64,000 nucleotides of DNA from Neptunomonas phycophila (GTDB taxonomy: Bacteria > Pseudomonadota > Gammaproteobacteria > Pseudomonadales > Balneatricaceae). The DNA lies in assembly GCF_001922575.1 (NCBI RefSeq), contig NZ_MRCI01000001.1, positions 248,001-312,000 on the forward strand, read 5' to 3'. Below the pieces are notes generated by a model. The model made no database searches. It was not told where the DNA came from and saw only the letters and a program-made list of their open reading frames with translations. Positions 37,071 to 47,812 of the stretch are shown here, in pieces. The translations under genes and the position numbers were made by a program. Each line of letters opens with the position of its first letter. Position 1 is the first letter of the stretch.

Positions 37071-40010
37071 TTAAATCTCTATTTCTATTTCTTCAAAAAA
37101 CTCACCGTTAGGTACTCTAGGTAGTGTTATTTGAAAAACTAGAAGAATGCGATGGGGCTTTTTTGGGGCCTCATATAAAACTTCTACCTTACCAGGTGAT
37201 ACTAGGTATTTTTTTATTGATGTGATGATTTTTTTGATAGGTTTTTTAATATGGCCATGTGGTGTTGGTATTTTTTGATAGGAATTACATGTTATTGTGA
37301 GTTTTTTGATCTCAGAGTCGTTGGTGATTTTAGAACAAAGTATTTCGAACTTATTATCATTAATGTTCTCGTCAGTGATTGTTAATTTCGACATTATATC
37401 TAAAAACTCTTCAACTTCTCTTTTGAAGCCTAATTCTAAGTTTTCTTTTCTCAAAGAAGCAAGATTTATAAGTTTGTTGATTTTGGGTCTTTCATGAAAT
37501 GATAAATAACTATCACTTGTCCCCCAAAACGAATGCTCTATCCACGTCTCCTTTTCATCATCTGAAAACAAAGAAATGACCGTGCCGATGATGACGAGGC
37601 CTATGGCTACAATAAACAAAGGCGGTGCTATTGTACTAAACAGTAAAATAAAGCTGCCGATGGCCGTGATACTGTTGCCGATAGCACCTACGGTATCGCC
37701 TTTTGCGTAGGATTCATATGCAAGACCAGCCGATAAGAATACACCGATAATGCCCAACCCTTTAACGGTGTGTCGTGCTAGTTTCCGCCCTGTACTCACA
37801 TTGGCTCTTGAGGGTTTTAGTAATTCTAGCCAATCCTCATCGACTCTTTTCGGTAAGCCTCTGATGTATTTATCTATTAAGGATCTTTTCTTAAATGTTT
37901 TGGCTAACGTTTCTACGGTAAGGTCTGATCGAATCATACCCGCGCTGGCTGCAAATTTGACTTCATTGAGCGCGAATACGGCGCTGAATGAGTCTGCAAA
38001 CGCTTTGGTAATTTTGGCTCGCGGATCGTTTATTAATTGACCTGCTGCGGAGTGTGCTCGATTAGGTGTGTTGTATGAGGCAAGTGTGTCGTAAAGCGAT
38101 AAGAATGATAGGGCAATACCTAAATGAGTCGCCTTATAGTCCCACCCTATTTTTTTCTCATGGTTATCGATTGATTGCGGCGTTAACGCAAACTTCATAT
38201 TTACCCTGTAAATGTAGATCTTGCCCGATTCAGAGGAGGCAGGGCTTTCAGTTCGGTATTTGCCTGTTAAGGCAAAAGTACCGTTTTGTTTCATGGGTTT
38301 GATGTTGTCGATGAACCGGCCGCCATTACGTAGCCTTGATTCAAATATTTGCCGAGTAGCTGAATCCGATTTAAATTCTTCGGATGAGGCTTCGAAAAAG
38401 GTTTCAACAAACTGACTGATGACTTTTCGTTTGTAGGTACCTTTGCTGCCTTTCTTTTTGGTCTCTACGTATTTATACGCGGCCTCTTTACCGATGGCCT
38501 TGCAGACAGCGTCCAAAACAATGGGGAAACGCGTTGAAACAGAGCCGCTGGCGACACTGGCACGAATAAATCCTTTTAACCCGTTGCTTAAAAAAGCACC
38601 AGCCGCTTTTACTTGTTTGAATGACAGTGGAGGGGAGTCCTCTGAATCCATCGCATTAATAATCGCTTGAACATAGTGAGTCCCCGGGATGGTGTGCGAT
38701 AGGTTGTCTAGGGTTTTGGCATAATAGAGGCAATAATAGGTGATATATTCTTCTAAGTCCGCGCCTTTGGCGTGCTCTAGGTGTTTGGATAGATAACTGA
38801 GAATAGGCTCTGCTGTTCCTTTGCCTGTACGCTCCCCATGTAAGGCCAGTGATTGGGTAAGCGTGGCATTGATCTTATCATTCTCTTCATACTCCGCCTT
38901 TAATTCGCCATATTTGGTATCGAACTCAAGGCTGAGAGGGTCGCTAATTGGTGGCCTTCTTCGGTTGCCTGCTATTTTATTCCGTCTGTTTCTGGGTGTG
39001 TCGGGTAGTTGGTACTTATATTTGCGGTCTGATGCTTGTAGTTGTTCGATGAGTTGACCAATGGTTAATGGGTAATAGTGATCATCGTAAAACTTGGCTG
39101 CTATGTTGTTTTGAAAAGAGACCATCGCGTTAATATCCAGGTGCTCTCCAATGGGATCGTGAATACCAACGATTAACCCATTAAGGTAGCTGGAAAAACT
39201 GTCAAACATCGCTGATGGTTCTTGATGAGCCATCGTATGCCTAATTAGATTCTCGAATTCATAAGCGGTGTTTGATTGAGCCGGAACTTCTTTTGTAAAT
39301 GCGTCGCTTATGTTGGAAAGTTCGCTAAGCGGCACGGCATGGGTATCACCACCATCACTTACGTTAACCTGTGTCATGAGTTGATTTTTTAACGTGCTGT
39401 TAGTCGATACTGCATCGAACAGCGGCTTAGGCCATCGCTCTTCGCTGTAGGCTATCCAAAATGTCTTTACGTCTTTTGTAACAAATGCGAAGGGGTAGCC
39501 ATTCTCTTTTTCGTCTTTTGTCCAGTCGCTTCGCGCGCCATTATTCCAAAATACTTTGCTAAAACTGTAGGGTGCCGAAAAATCCCCGTCATCCAGTTGT
39601 CTAAACTCAGTACCGTTTGTATCTTCGCTATCTGTGTAATGAGAAAAAATATTCCATACGCCTTTGTCATCATAAATAAAGATATAACCTTTGCGTACTC
39701 GCAGTAATTCATGATCTTTGAGGTTGTTAATATTTTGAGGCGGCGCGATTTGCTTAGGTGACTCCATCAAGCTAGTTAAGGAATCCCCTTTGATCGCATA
39801 ACGCATAGGGAAGATAGGGATAATGTTGGTATCGGGTGGCGGTGTGTAGTTAGCTTTTGCTTTACCTAACGAAGTAAAACCGGTTCCTTTAGTATTAGGT
39901 GAGTCGCTGGGCTTGGCAACTGGTGGGACAATGGCTTTTGCTTTTTTTAGGCTTTCCCCATTGAGTATGCTGTGGAGTATTTGGCCGTGATCATTTTTCG
40001 CATTGCTCAT
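37071..40010 (-). CDS. T6SS-type effector, BTH_I2691/VasX-like, putative pore-forming
   Basis: This 979-residue protein has an N-terminal region like the BTH_I2691/VasX effector group. PIFPMRYA at residues 65-72 is followed by LLRVRKGYIFIYDD at about 102-115, an R-x-G-Y-x-(F/Y) pattern of the kind seen in MIX-type T6SS markers. The long middle part is helical. Near residues 745-820 there are two or three hydrophobic segments rich in glycine and isoleucine, then SDDEKETWIEHSFWG, as in membrane-targeting members such as VasX. The last 160 residues are encoded by markedly AT-rich DNA. No T6SS structural genes, VgrG or PAAR lie in the window, so it must use an apparatus encoded elsewhere. Confidence 0.78.
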   Translation of the reverse strand: MSNAKNDHGQILHSILNGESLKKAKAIVPPVAKPSDSPNTKGTGFTSLGKAKANYTPPPDTNIIPIFPMRYAIKGDSLTSLMESPKQIAPPQNINNLKDHELLRVRKGYIFIYDDKGVWNIFSHYTDSEDTNGTEFRQLDDGDFSAPYSFSKVFWNNGARSDWTKDEKENGYPFAFVTKDVKTFWIAYSEERWPKPLFDAVSTNSTLKNQLMTQVNVSDGGDTHAVPLSELSNISDAFTKEVPAQSNTAYEFENLIRHTMAHQEPSAMFDSFSSYLNGLIVGIHDPIGEHLDINAMVSFQNNIAAKFYDDHYYPLTIGQLIEQLQASDRKYKYQLPDTPRNRRNKIAGNRRRPPISDPLSLEFDTKYGELKAEYEENDKINATLTQSLALHGERTGKGTAEPILSYLSKHLEHAKGADLEEYITYYCLYYAKTLDNLSHTIPGTHYVQAIINAMDSEDSPPLSFKQVKAAGAFLSNGLKGFIRASVASGSVSTRFPIVLDAVCKAIGKEAAYKYVETKKKGSKGTYKRKVISQFVETFFEASSEEFKSDSATRQIFESRLRNGGRFIDNIKPMKQNGTFALTGKYRTESPASSESGKIYIYRVNMKFALTPQSIDNHEKKIGWDYKATHLGIALSFLSLYDTLASYNTPNRAHSAAGQLINDPRAKITKAFADSFSAVFALNEVKFAASAGMIRSDLTVETLAKTFKKRSLIDKYIRGLPKRVDEDWLELLKPSRANVSTGRKLARHTVKGLGIIGVFLSAGLAYESYAKGDTVGAIGNSITAIGSFILLFSTIAPPLFIVAIGLVIIGTVISLFSDDEKETWIEHSFWGTSDSYLSFHERPKINKLINLASLRKENLELGFKREVEEFLDIMSKLTITDENINDNKFEILCSKITNDSEIKKLTITCNSYQKIPTPHGHIKKPIKKIITSIKKYLVSPGKVEVLYEAPKKPHRILLVFQITLPRVPNGEFFEEIEIEI

Positions 40011-40243
40011 TGGATATCCTTATCTAATGATGCGCTTTATAAGCATTTTGATAGAGCGAAAGAATATTACTGCTTATCCTAGAAAAGGTCTAACAATTAG
40101 TCTCTAACCGATTTGCTTTACGCTTGATGTGTCGATTTTATGCATTCGATTTTCCTCCTTAGATTTGATCGATGCAGGTCATTGTAAAGTGCTTTTTTTG
40201 AGCTAGTATGAAAACACAGTTGATGGATTAACTAAGGATTTTC

Positions 40244-41092
40244 ATGTTAAACAGCAATGGACCGCTAAGGTACAACGAAAAAGAAAGATACCGCGTAATC
40301 GAATTGTTTGCGTTGTGGGAAGGCCGAGTGAATACAACTCACCTCCAGAATGTATTTGGCATAGGCCGGCAAAAAGCGTCTGAAATTATTGGGTCTTATA
40401 CGCAGCGCTACCCTCAAAACTTAGACTACAACGCATCTGCAAAAGGCTATCAGCTGACGGATGAATTTACGCCTTGGCATGCCGGTAGTAGTTTTGATGA
40501 ATATTATCACTTACTGACGCGAGCTGGCCATAATGACTACCTGTCGTTTTTGCAGACAGGTTTCTCCCTACTTGAAGCCCCACTTCGTAATATCTCACCT
40601 GCATTGGTGCAGCCGATCATTAAAGCCATACGCGAAAAACGCCGCTTAGATATTGGCTACGCTTCCGTCTCGTCGCCTGAGTATGAATCCCGCATTATCT
40701 CGCCTCACTGTTTAGTATTTGATGGTATCCGCTGGCACGTACGCGCATGGTGCGAAAAAAATCAACAATACCGAGATTTTGTCTTATCTCGCTTTAGTGG
40801 TGAATTCGAATTTGAAGGCCCTTCAGAACATACCGCTGAAGACGATGAGCGATGGAATACCTGGTTAGATATCGTCATCGAACCAGACCCGCGTTTAAGC
40901 CCTGCCAAAAAGCGTATCATTGCTATGGATTACCAAATGGAAAACAACCAACGCATTATTCCTCTACGCGCCGCTTTAGTACTTTATGTATGGCAACGTC
41001 TGCGGCTGGACCATTACGCCCAAGACCCCGAAGCTCAACAAATTACCATCACCCCCGAAAGCCATAAAGCGATTAAACCCTACCTGCCTTAA
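40244..41092 (+). CDS. WYL-domain transcriptional regulator
   Basis: The 282-residue protein starts with a winged helix-turn-helix (ERYRVIELFALWEGRVNTTHLQNVFGIGRQKASEIIGSY, about residues 14-52). A WYL-type ligand-binding domain follows, with RRLDIGYASVSSPEYESRIISPHCLVFDGIRWHVRAWC in the middle. This is the layout of the CapW/BrxR regulators that repress defence operons and respond to nucleotides or nucleic acid. It lies 149 bases upstream of cas1 on the same strand, and divergent from the effector gene. It may control the cas operon, the effector, or itself. Confidence 0.82.
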   Translation: MLNSNGPLRYNEKERYRVIELFALWEGRVNTTHLQNVFGIGRQKASEIIGSYTQRYPQNLDYNASAKGYQLTDEFTPWHAGSSFDEYYHLLTRAGHNDYLSFLQTGFSLLEAPLRNISPALVQPIIKAIREKRRLDIGYASVSSPEYESRIISPHCLVFDGIRWHVRAWCEKNQQYRDFVLSRFSGEFEFEGPSEHTAEDDERWNTWLDIVIEPDPRLSPAKKRIIAMDYQMENNQRIIPLRAALVLYVWQRLRLDHYAQDPEAQQITITPESHKAIKPYLP

Positions 41093-41241
41093 AAAGCGAC
41101 ATGTGTTTCTGACCAGTATTGAGCGGCTCACAAATATACGCTCCAATGAAAAGGTCAGGACGACAAAAGGATGGATGAATAGGGTTAGGGATACCAAGGA
41201 AATGGAAAAGCCAAGGATGGCCTTATTTTAAGGAGAGTTAA

Positions 41242-42219
41242 ATGGAGCAGTTCTCACCGTCGGATATGAAAACCATATTGCACTCTAAACGAGCCAATAT
41301 GTATTACCTAGAATATTGCCGAGTTATGCAAAAAGACGGGCGTGTGCTCTATCTCACCGAAGCCAAAAAAGAAAACCAATACTTTAATATTCCTATCGCT
41401 AACACCACCGTCATCATGTTGGGTACTGGCACTTCTATTACTCAAGCGGCGATGCGTATGTTATCACAAGCGGGAGTGTTGGTTGGCTTTTGTGGCGGTG
41501 GGGGCACACCGCTTCACATGGCAAGCGAAGTCGAATGGTTAACCCCACAAAGTGAATATCGACCAACTGAATATCTGCACGGCTGGATGAAGTTTTGGTT
41601 TGATGATGAAAAGCGGCTGATGGCTGCCAAAACGTTTCAGCAAACGAGAATTGGTTTTTTGGAGCAAGTATGGAATAGAGATAAAGATTTAAAAGCCGAA
41701 GGGTTTTCGATAAAAGATAGCCAGCTAACGTCGCCATTTGAAATCTTCCATCAAAGAACAGGTGCGGCTAAAAAGCAATCAGATCTGCTCTTAACTGAAG
41801 CTCAGTTGACTAAGGTGCTTTATAAATACGCTGCAAATAATGTGAGCATCAGCGACTTTACCCGTCAGCATCAATCCGCAGACAAAGCGAATGATTTTCT
41901 TAATCATGGTAACTACTTAGCCTACGGTTTAGCCGCAAGCTGCTTATGGGTATTGGGTATACCTCATGGTTTTGCGGTAATGCACGGCAAAACACGCCGG
42001 GGAGCTTTAGTCTTTGATATTGCAGACTTAATCAAAGACGCCATCGTATTACCGTGGGCATTTATCTGCGCAAAAGAAGACGCGACAGAGCAAGAGTTTC
42101 GCCAACAAATACTGCAAAAATTTACCGATCACAAAGCCATGGATTGTATGTTCGAGTCGGTAAAAAAAGTCGCATTACAAGATTACACCCAAACTCAAAT
42201 TGAGGAACAAAACCTATGA
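41242..42219 (+). CDS. cas1: CRISPR-associated endonuclease Cas1, type I-F
   Basis: Cas1 integrates new spacers together with Cas2. The 325-residue protein has the I-F pattern: [29 protein letters not shown] at the start, [13 protein letters not shown], and the metal-binding end around [36 protein letters not shown]. It starts after a TAAGGAGAG ribosome site. Its stop overlaps the cas2-3 start, and the whole cas set runs in one direction toward the array. Confidence 0.95.
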   Translation: MEQFSPSDMKTILHSKRANMYYLEYCRVMQKDGRVLYLTEAKKENQYFNIPIANTTVIMLGTGTSITQAAMRMLSQAGVLVGFCGGGGTPLHMASEVEWLTPQSEYRPTEYLHGWMKFWFDDEKRLMAAKTFQQTRIGFLEQVWNRDKDLKAEGFSIKDSQLTSPFEIFHQRTGAAKKQSDLLLTEAQLTKVLYKYAANNVSISDFTRQHQSADKANDFLNHGNYLAYGLAASCLWVLGIPHGFAVMHGKTRRGALVFDIADLIKDAIVLPWAFICAKEDATEQEFRQQILQKFTDHKAMDCMFESVKKVALQDYTQTQIEEQNL

Positions 42220-45155
42220 TGGTGACCTTTGTTTCCCAGTGCGAGAAAAATGCCCTTAAAAAAACACGCCGTGTGCTAGATGCATTTGCCAATCGCATAG
42301 GTGATAACACATGGCAAACATTGATTACCGAAGAGGGGCTCTTAACGGTTAAAAAGATGCTGCGTAAAACCGCGAGTAAAAGTACGGCAGTTAGTTGCCA
42401 TTGGATCAGAAGTCGATCTCGCAGCCAGTTTCTATGGGTGGTAGGTAATAAGAATAAGTTTAATTTGGAGGGTGTAGTGCCTGTGAACACGACAGAAAAA
42501 GAGGTTTTTATAGATGTAGCAACAGATAAACCCAAACAAGGCGTGTTGTATGCAAACACACATTTACAGCCGCTAAGTGAACACTTATTTGCCGTAGGTT
42601 ATGTGGCTGAGCAATTGCATCGGCAACTATTCCCAGATAATTCACAGTTTTCAATCATGAATTTTATTGCGGGTTGTCTGCATGACCTTGGCAAAGTTGA
42701 CCCTAAGTTCCAAGAGTGGGTAACTAACCCAAAAAAGAAAACGTTTATAGCGGAAGATGGCCAGCATATTGACGATGCTAAGTTTAGCTTCGATAAACAC
42801 CCAAGGCACAATGAAGTGTCGTTATTGCTATATCAATTGCTTGATAGCGCATCGCTTACCTTATTAAACCCGAGCAATAAACGCACAGTCAAACATGCAG
42901 TTTACTGGCATCATGCTAAACCGTTTCGAAAAGAAAAAAGCGGTTTTGATACTTATAAAGACATCAGTAAAAAATGGGCGGCGAATCAAAAAGAATGTAG
43001 TTTGACAGCTATCTTGGCTAAAGCTCAAACTTTGCTAAAGCACGTTATTGGTATAGATAAAACATACCGTAATTCAAGTAAAAGCCTGCTTGAGAACTCC
43101 ATTCTGATGGAAGTCTCTCAAGAAATAGAGGCTAGCCTGCCCGATGCGCCACCGTTACCTAGTTATAAAGAATACGATTTTGAGGAGTCAGTCTCTGCCT
43201 ATAATGCCAATGTAAAAATAAACGCGTTAAATAACATTGCAAGAGCTTGCTTGATCACGGCAGACCGAAAAGTATCTTCGTTAAGTGCTGAGGGTTTACA
43301 CTCGGCTATTTTTGAACGCTCATTAAATGAGCTTGTTGCCGAGCTGCTTAATGTTGAATCCACTCTGAGTAGTGATATTGAGACTTGTTTAGGTGCATTT
43401 TTTCCAGAAAGCGTCCGAAGTAAAAGACAAAGTGGAATCGCCAAGCAACTAAATCATGTTGAAGATATTGCGGTACTTGCAGGTGCAGCAGGCTGTGGTA
43501 AAACTAAAATTGCCTTGGAATGGGCAAAGCTACAAGGCGCAAAGCGTATAATTTGGGTATGTCCTCGGGTACAGGTATGCCAAGGCTTATTTTATGAGCT
43601 GACCTCAGAGCAATACCTACCTAATAGCACTATTGAAATTAATACTGGTGAGTTTAAGTTTCATAATCAATGGGATAATCCAATATCCGAGGGTGAGAAT
43701 TTTTCTGGCGACATAGTAATCACTACTATTGATCAGGTTCTCGGCTCAGTTATAAGCCACACCAAAGCCAATACCCTTATTGATTTTTTAAACGTACATG
43801 TTGTGTTTGACGAATTTCATGAATACGTCAATATGCCGTCTTTTAATTTATTGTTTGCTGAGCTGATAGCGGCGAAAAAAATGCAAGAACAGCAGGCAAA
43901 AACTTTGTTAGTGTCGGCTACACCGCATTATGTATTTGTTGAAGACTTGTTGGGTATTCACCCAGACGACATTAAAGTCATGCCTTCGTTTAACCAAAGC
44001 CAGTATCAACTTGATTTTAAAGTATTTGACGATACTGACTTAGGTAAATCCAATCCACTTTTTACACCACAAAGCGATTGTACTTTTGTGATCAGTAACA
44101 TGGCGCTTACCGCACAAAACAGTTTTATAGTCAATCAACATATCGAAAATGCTGTGTTGCTCCATTCAAAATTCATCAAAAGTGACAAGCGTAAATGGTT
44201 TGCTGAAGTGTACGATGCATATAAGCGTGATGGTACTCGCAAATATGAAGTGCTGCGCAGTGGGCCTATTGTGCAAGCATCACTGAATATCAGTTGTGAT
44301 TACATGGTGGCCGAAATAACTAGTGCAGAAAACTGTTTACAGCGCTTAGGTCGGTTAGATCGTTTTGGCGAAAATAAAAATGTGAATATTTACGCCTTAG
44401 CGGTACCTGAATCCATTGCAAATGGAAAAGGAAAAAGCCCAGCTGCGGGGTTCCTTGGCAAAATGTACGTACTAAGTTCAGCGCGCGCATGGTATCAGTT
44501 TTTAAATAATGAACTAGCAGGTAAAACGTTTACCTTGCCCGAGATATATCAGTTGTATTTTACCTTTCATCATACCGACCGTAACCGAGGGCTTATTGAA
44601 AATGATTTAGTCGCTGCGCTTAAAAATAGCGTGCAACAGATAAATCATAAAGTGATCGATCCTATTACGGTACCACCGAAAAAAACCAAAGATAAAAAGC
44701 GCAGTAAAATTAGCAAAAGTTCACTGCGTGGAGATAACCGTTTTGTGCAAATGGCGGTTGTTGATTTAACTGATCAAAATCCGAAATACCACCCTACAGA
44801 ATACGCTTACTCAATGCCGTTGGACGATGACAGTAATATCGATAATCTTACTTACTCCACTAATGCAATTTGTGGCTACGGGAAAAGTGATAAAGATTTA
44901 CTGTCTCACATGTTTAAAAAACACCATAACATTATGGGCGGTACGGGTAAGTCATTCACCGATAAAATATTACTAAACGAAGCTCGAGATCCAGAGTCAC
45001 CGATTTATTTAAGTTATACCACTAACGATTTATTGCAGGTGGGCGGCGAAAGTGCTCGCCACGCACATGCAATCTATTATGCGGTATGCGATAAACAAGC
45101 TATCGGCGCTATGTCTATAAAACAAATTAATCAAACTACAGAAGATGAGGAATAA
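42216..45155 (+). CDS. cas3: Cas2-Cas3 fusion nuclease-helicase, type I-F
   Basis: The first 95 residues are a Cas2 domain ([22 protein letters not shown], then CHWIRSRS), fused to Cas3 as in all type I-F systems. The Cas3 HD nuclease follows with CLHDLGK at residues 154-160, then a superfamily 2 helicase with Walker [10 protein letters not shown] near residue 423, VVFDEFHEY near 532 and [11 protein letters not shown]. The 979-residue length is slightly below that of the Pseudomonas protein. It degrades target DNA recruited by Cascade and takes part in primed spacer uptake with Cas1. Confidence 0.95.
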   Translation: MMVTFVSQCEKNALKKTRRVLDAFANRIGDNTWQTLITEEGLLTVKKMLRKTASKSTAVSCHWIRSRSRSQFLWVVGNKNKFNLEGVVPVNTTEKEVFIDVATDKPKQGVLYANTHLQPLSEHLFAVGYVAEQLHRQLFPDNSQFSIMNFIAGCLHDLGKVDPKFQEWVTNPKKKTFIAEDGQHIDDAKFSFDKHPRHNEVSLLLYQLLDSASLTLLNPSNKRTVKHAVYWHHAKPFRKEKSGFDTYKDISKKWAANQKECSLTAILAKAQTLLKHVIGIDKTYRNSSKSLLENSILMEVSQEIEASLPDAPPLPSYKEYDFEESVSAYNANVKINALNNIARACLITADRKVSSLSAEGLHSAIFERSLNELVAELLNVESTLSSDIETCLGAFFPESVRSKRQSGIAKQLNHVEDIAVLAGAAGCGKTKIALEWAKLQGAKRIIWVCPRVQVCQGLFYELTSEQYLPNSTIEINTGEFKFHNQWDNPISEGENFSGDIVITTIDQVLGSVISHTKANTLIDFLNVHVVFDEFHEYVNMPSFNLLFAELIAAKKMQEQQAKTLLVSATPHYVFVEDLLGIHPDDIKVMPSFNQSQYQLDFKVFDDTDLGKSNPLFTPQSDCTFVISNMALTAQNSFIVNQHIENAVLLHSKFIKSDKRKWFAEVYDAYKRDGTRKYEVLRSGPIVQASLNISCDYMVAEITSAENCLQRLGRLDRFGENKNVNIYALAVPESIANGKGKSPAAGFLGKMYVLSSARAWYQFLNNELAGKTFTLPEIYQLYFTFHHTDRNRGLIENDLVAALKNSVQQINHKVIDPITVPPKKTKDKKRSKISKSSLRGDNRFVQMAVVDLTDQNPKYHPTEYAYSMPLDDDSNIDNLTYSTNAICGYGKSDKDLLSHMFKKHHNIMGGTGKSFTDKILLNEARDPESPIYLSYTTNDLLQVGGESARHAHAIYYAVCDKQAIGAMSIKQINQTTEDEE

Positions 45156-45158
45156 ATC

Positions 45159-46106
45159 ATGGAAAAAGTAACAGGAATTAAGAGTGTTGATTTTAAAATT
45201 AAAGCAGCAGGACATGGTGTCGTGAATTGGAATGGGCCAACAACCTTGACCGGAGATAATGGGAAAACGGTCGACAATCATACATTACCTAAATTACGAG
45301 GATATACAAATTTAACGGGTAAAGTAAAAGACGATACTGGCTATAAGTATAAAAAAGAAGCGACGGATATCGATTTTAAGAAGACACCGCTATACATCAG
45401 CCAAAATTGTATTCGTCATCACCTTTTTAAAGATCAAGCATTTGATTTGCATTTCGCGGCAGATAAAAATTTAGAGATGGTCTTAGCATCAGTTACTGGG
45501 TTAATTCGTGGTTATGTTGTGCCGTCAAGCCAATGTAAACGAACAAGCCCCCTACTTATTGAAGATTTTGTTGATCAGCTAGGTAACGGCAATTTTGAAC
45601 AATTTGGTCAAGCTGGTGCACGTGATAGTTCATCATTTTTTTCTAAAACTACCTTCGGTGATACAGAATATATTTCGTATGGCTCAATCAGCATTGAGCA
45701 ATTACAGTTTATTTCTCTCGATAAAAAGTTTGACCGCGCCAGCATGGTTATCACAGAAGGGAAAGGTGAAGAAGTTGCTAAAACAGTACAAAATTTCATT
45801 ACAACATTGAATCCAGTACTTAACCCTGTAGCGACTTTCCATGGTAACTATATACGCAAGGGTACAATCTTCGAAGAGGGTGAATGCGGAATTTTACTTA
45901 ACAATGATGCAATTCAAGCTGTTGTTGAACATACCTTATCACGTATTGCTGACTTAAGTATTCGTCAGGCGAAAGGTTATATGTATGTTGATGAGATTAC
46001 TGTTGATTATAACGACAGCCATAAGATGATGCGCATTAAGCGTGATGAATCAGAAATCGTGAATGAACAACATGCACCTTTTGCTCAATATTTTTATGCA
46101 AAATAG
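45159..46106 (+). CDS. cas7f2: Cas7-type backbone protein of type I-F2 (I-Fv)
   Basis: The 315-residue protein occupies the place and has the length of the Cas7fv backbone subunit of Shewanella putrefaciens CN-32, which coats the crRNA spacer. The [18 protein letters not shown] start and the [13 protein letters not shown]... end fit a RAMP-type backbone. The call rests mainly on gene order (cas1, cas2-3, this gene, cas5f2, cas6f) and on the absence of any Cas8f-length gene; motif evidence alone is weak. It begins four bases after cas2-3. Confidence 0.82.
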   Translation: MEKVTGIKSVDFKIKAAGHGVVNWNGPTTLTGDNGKTVDNHTLPKLRGYTNLTGKVKDDTGYKYKKEATDIDFKKTPLYISQNCIRHHLFKDQAFDLHFAADKNLEMVLASVTGLIRGYVVPSSQCKRTSPLLIEDFVDQLGNGNFEQFGQAGARDSSSFFSKTTFGDTEYISYGSISIEQLQFISLDKKFDRASMVITEGKGEEVAKTVQNFITTLNPVLNPVATFHGNYIRKGTIFEEGECGILLNNDAIQAVVEHTLSRIADLSIRQAKGYMYVDEITVDYNDSHKMMRIKRDESEIVNEQHAPFAQYFYAK

Positions 46107-46114
46107 GAGGAAGC

Positions 46115-47125
46115 ATGAAAATAACCATTGAATACGACTCTTGTTGGCGTAATGCTTTTTTAGGGGGCTCAAATAATGAGCCAGTCCCTAAAAAAGGCCG
46201 TGAATTTCTAGGTTCAATGACGAGCTTAAAAAAAGACGGTAATTTTAAACTGTGTAAAAATACACTAGACACAGTAATGGGCGTACTGAATCGTTTGATT
46301 GGTGATCAACGTAAGCTTTATCAGGCGCGTAGCAAAATGTATGAAACCGCTTATTATTTCGAAAAGTTAGAAGATAAAGTGAGTTTTATAGATAAGCCAA
46401 GACTAACCAATGAAATGACCTACATCCGAAACATGAATGGCAGCACTGATCAGAATGCATTCACTGGAATGATAAAAGTCGCTGATCCTGTATTTACGTC
46501 AAAATACTCACAGCAGTTTTGGGGTGTGCTGAACCTAAGTTTCAAGCAGCTTTGTGATTTTATTATTTTCAATCCACCAGTAGTTGAAGTCATAGATCTA
46601 AATCCGCTTAGCATTATTAATCGTTTAGAATTTTTAAATAAAGAAAAAGCGATGGAAAATCAAGGTGATCTGGCCAAGGCGGTTGAACTGCTAAAGTCAT
46701 CTTTTCCTGATATTGAGTATTATAATAAGAAAGGTCTAATAACACCTATTAGTATCTATTGTTCAGCTCTTTATTTACAACTTGAGCGCTTAGAAAGCGA
46801 TTTTGATATGACATCTGCTAAAACTAAAGCAGGTGGTATTAGTGGGATATCCAAACGTGGATTTACCAAAAAAGATTTTATGGGAAGATATACTACAGGG
46901 CCAAAAAAAATAATATGGGGTAATCCATATATCAAAAAAGAAAAAATAAAAGGCCAAGGGGAGGTGACTTCCATGATGACCAAAGCCAGCGGCCAATTAG
47001 AAATTACTATTGATGTAGATCGAGATAAAGCCCAAGAAATAAAAACTCTGATTGAAAATGCCGGCGTATCGAGTTTTTACCTTGGTAAAAAAGGGCTGGC
47101 TTATGTTTCAAACATTCGGCTTTAG
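46115..47125 (+). CDS. cas5f2: Cas5-type protein of type I-F2 (I-Fv)
   Basis: The 336-residue protein sits where Cas5fv is found in type I-F2 loci. In that system Cas5fv caps the 5' end of crRNA and has an extra domain that recognises the PAM, taking over the role of the missing large subunit (family knowledge). The start [20 protein letters not shown] is typical of the variant Cas5 group. A basic glycine-rich segment, [30 protein letters not shown], lies near residue 240. The assignment depends on position and length as well as this similarity. Confidence 0.82.
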   Translation: MKITIEYDSCWRNAFLGGSNNEPVPKKGREFLGSMTSLKKDGNFKLCKNTLDTVMGVLNRLIGDQRKLYQARSKMYETAYYFEKLEDKVSFIDKPRLTNEMTYIRNMNGSTDQNAFTGMIKVADPVFTSKYSQQFWGVLNLSFKQLCDFIIFNPPVVEVIDLNPLSIINRLEFLNKEKAMENQGDLAKAVELLKSSFPDIEYYNKKGLITPISIYCSALYLQLERLESDFDMTSAKTKAGGISGISKRGFTKKDFMGRYTTGPKKIIWGNPYIKKEKIKGQGEVTSMMTKASGQLEITIDVDRDKAQEIKTLIENAGVSSFYLGKKGLAYVSNIRL

Positions 47126-47133
47126 GAGCAACC

Positions 47134-47685
47134 ATGGACTCATATATTGATATTCAATTAAAACCGGATAGCGAAATGCGCGAAGCAGAGCTTAGCAGCA
47201 AGGTTTTTACTAAATTCCACAAAGCCTTGGTCACGCTAAATAGCAACAATATTGGCATTAGCTTTCCGAAAGTACATACAAAATTAGGTCGTCTATTTCG
47301 TATACATAGTCAAGCTAGTGCATTACATGATTTGCAAGATTTAGAGTGGCTGGGAGCATTATCTGGTTATTGTCAGTTTAGTGCCGTTTCTGCGGTGCCT
47401 GAACAAGTGAAATACCGCGTTGTTTCAGTTAAACGCAGTAATTTAAGTAAAGCCAAGTTAAAACGTTTAATTGCTCGAGGCAGTATAGATAAAGAAGGTG
47501 AGAAGCGTTACAAAGTCAAAATGCTCAGCCAAGGGTTTGATAACCCTTACCTTGACTTGTTTAGTGGCTCAACAGGGCAGGTACACCGTAAATTTTTTGA
47601 ATTTGGTGAGTTACAACCAAATCCAACGAGCGGAAAGTTTGATTCATATGGATTAAGCACCACAGCTACCGTACCTTGGTTTTAA
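47134..47685 (+). CDS. cas6f: CRISPR pre-crRNA endoribonuclease Cas6f (Csy4)
   Basis: Cas6f cuts the repeat hairpin in pre-crRNA and stays bound to the 3' handle. The 183-residue protein has a histidine at residue 29 (KFHKAL), the position of the catalytic histidine in Pseudomonas Csy4, plus the [10 protein letters not shown] segment. A basic helix [17 protein letters not shown] follows, of the kind that grips the repeat hairpin. Its last codons lie 128 bases before the first repeat. Confidence 0.92.
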   Translation: MDSYIDIQLKPDSEMREAELSSKVFTKFHKALVTLNSNNIGISFPKVHTKLGRLFRIHSQASALHDLQDLEWLGALSGYCQFSAVSAVPEQVKYRVVSVKRSNLSKAKLKRLIARGSIDKEGEKRYKVKMLSQGFDNPYLDLFSGSTGQVHRKFFEFGELQPNPTSGKFDSYGLSTTATVPWF

Positions 47686-47812
47686 CCTATTTTTTTGCTC
47701 TTTAAAAATTCATTTTAAAAACAATAAGTTACAATGGTGGTTTTTAATAAGGTAAAAGAGTGTTTTTATCCTAACTGCTTGTTGTAACTTATTTTTATGC
47801 TGCTAATCTATT
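47686..47812 (+). promoter_or_regulatory. CRISPR leader with inverted repeat
   Basis: This AT-rich stretch between cas6f and the first repeat must hold the array promoter and the spacer-insertion signals. A perfect 12-base inverted repeat, AATAAGTTACAA (47723-47734) and TTGTAACTTATT (47782-47793), is separated by 47 bases. It could be a binding site for a regulator or for bending by IHF during spacer integration. Confidence 0.65.

Noticed and set aside
36089-41241. Insertion sequence, integrase or tRNA attachment site at the edge of the effector/CRISPR block
   Set aside because: I found no transposase, integrase, tRNA or flanking direct repeat in this stretch, so the means of insertion is not visible.
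41242-47685. Transposon-encoded CRISPR system (I-F3, Tn7-like)
   Set aside because: cas1 and a complete cas2-3 are present and there is no tniQ, tnsA, tnsB or tnsC, so it is a normal defence-type locus.
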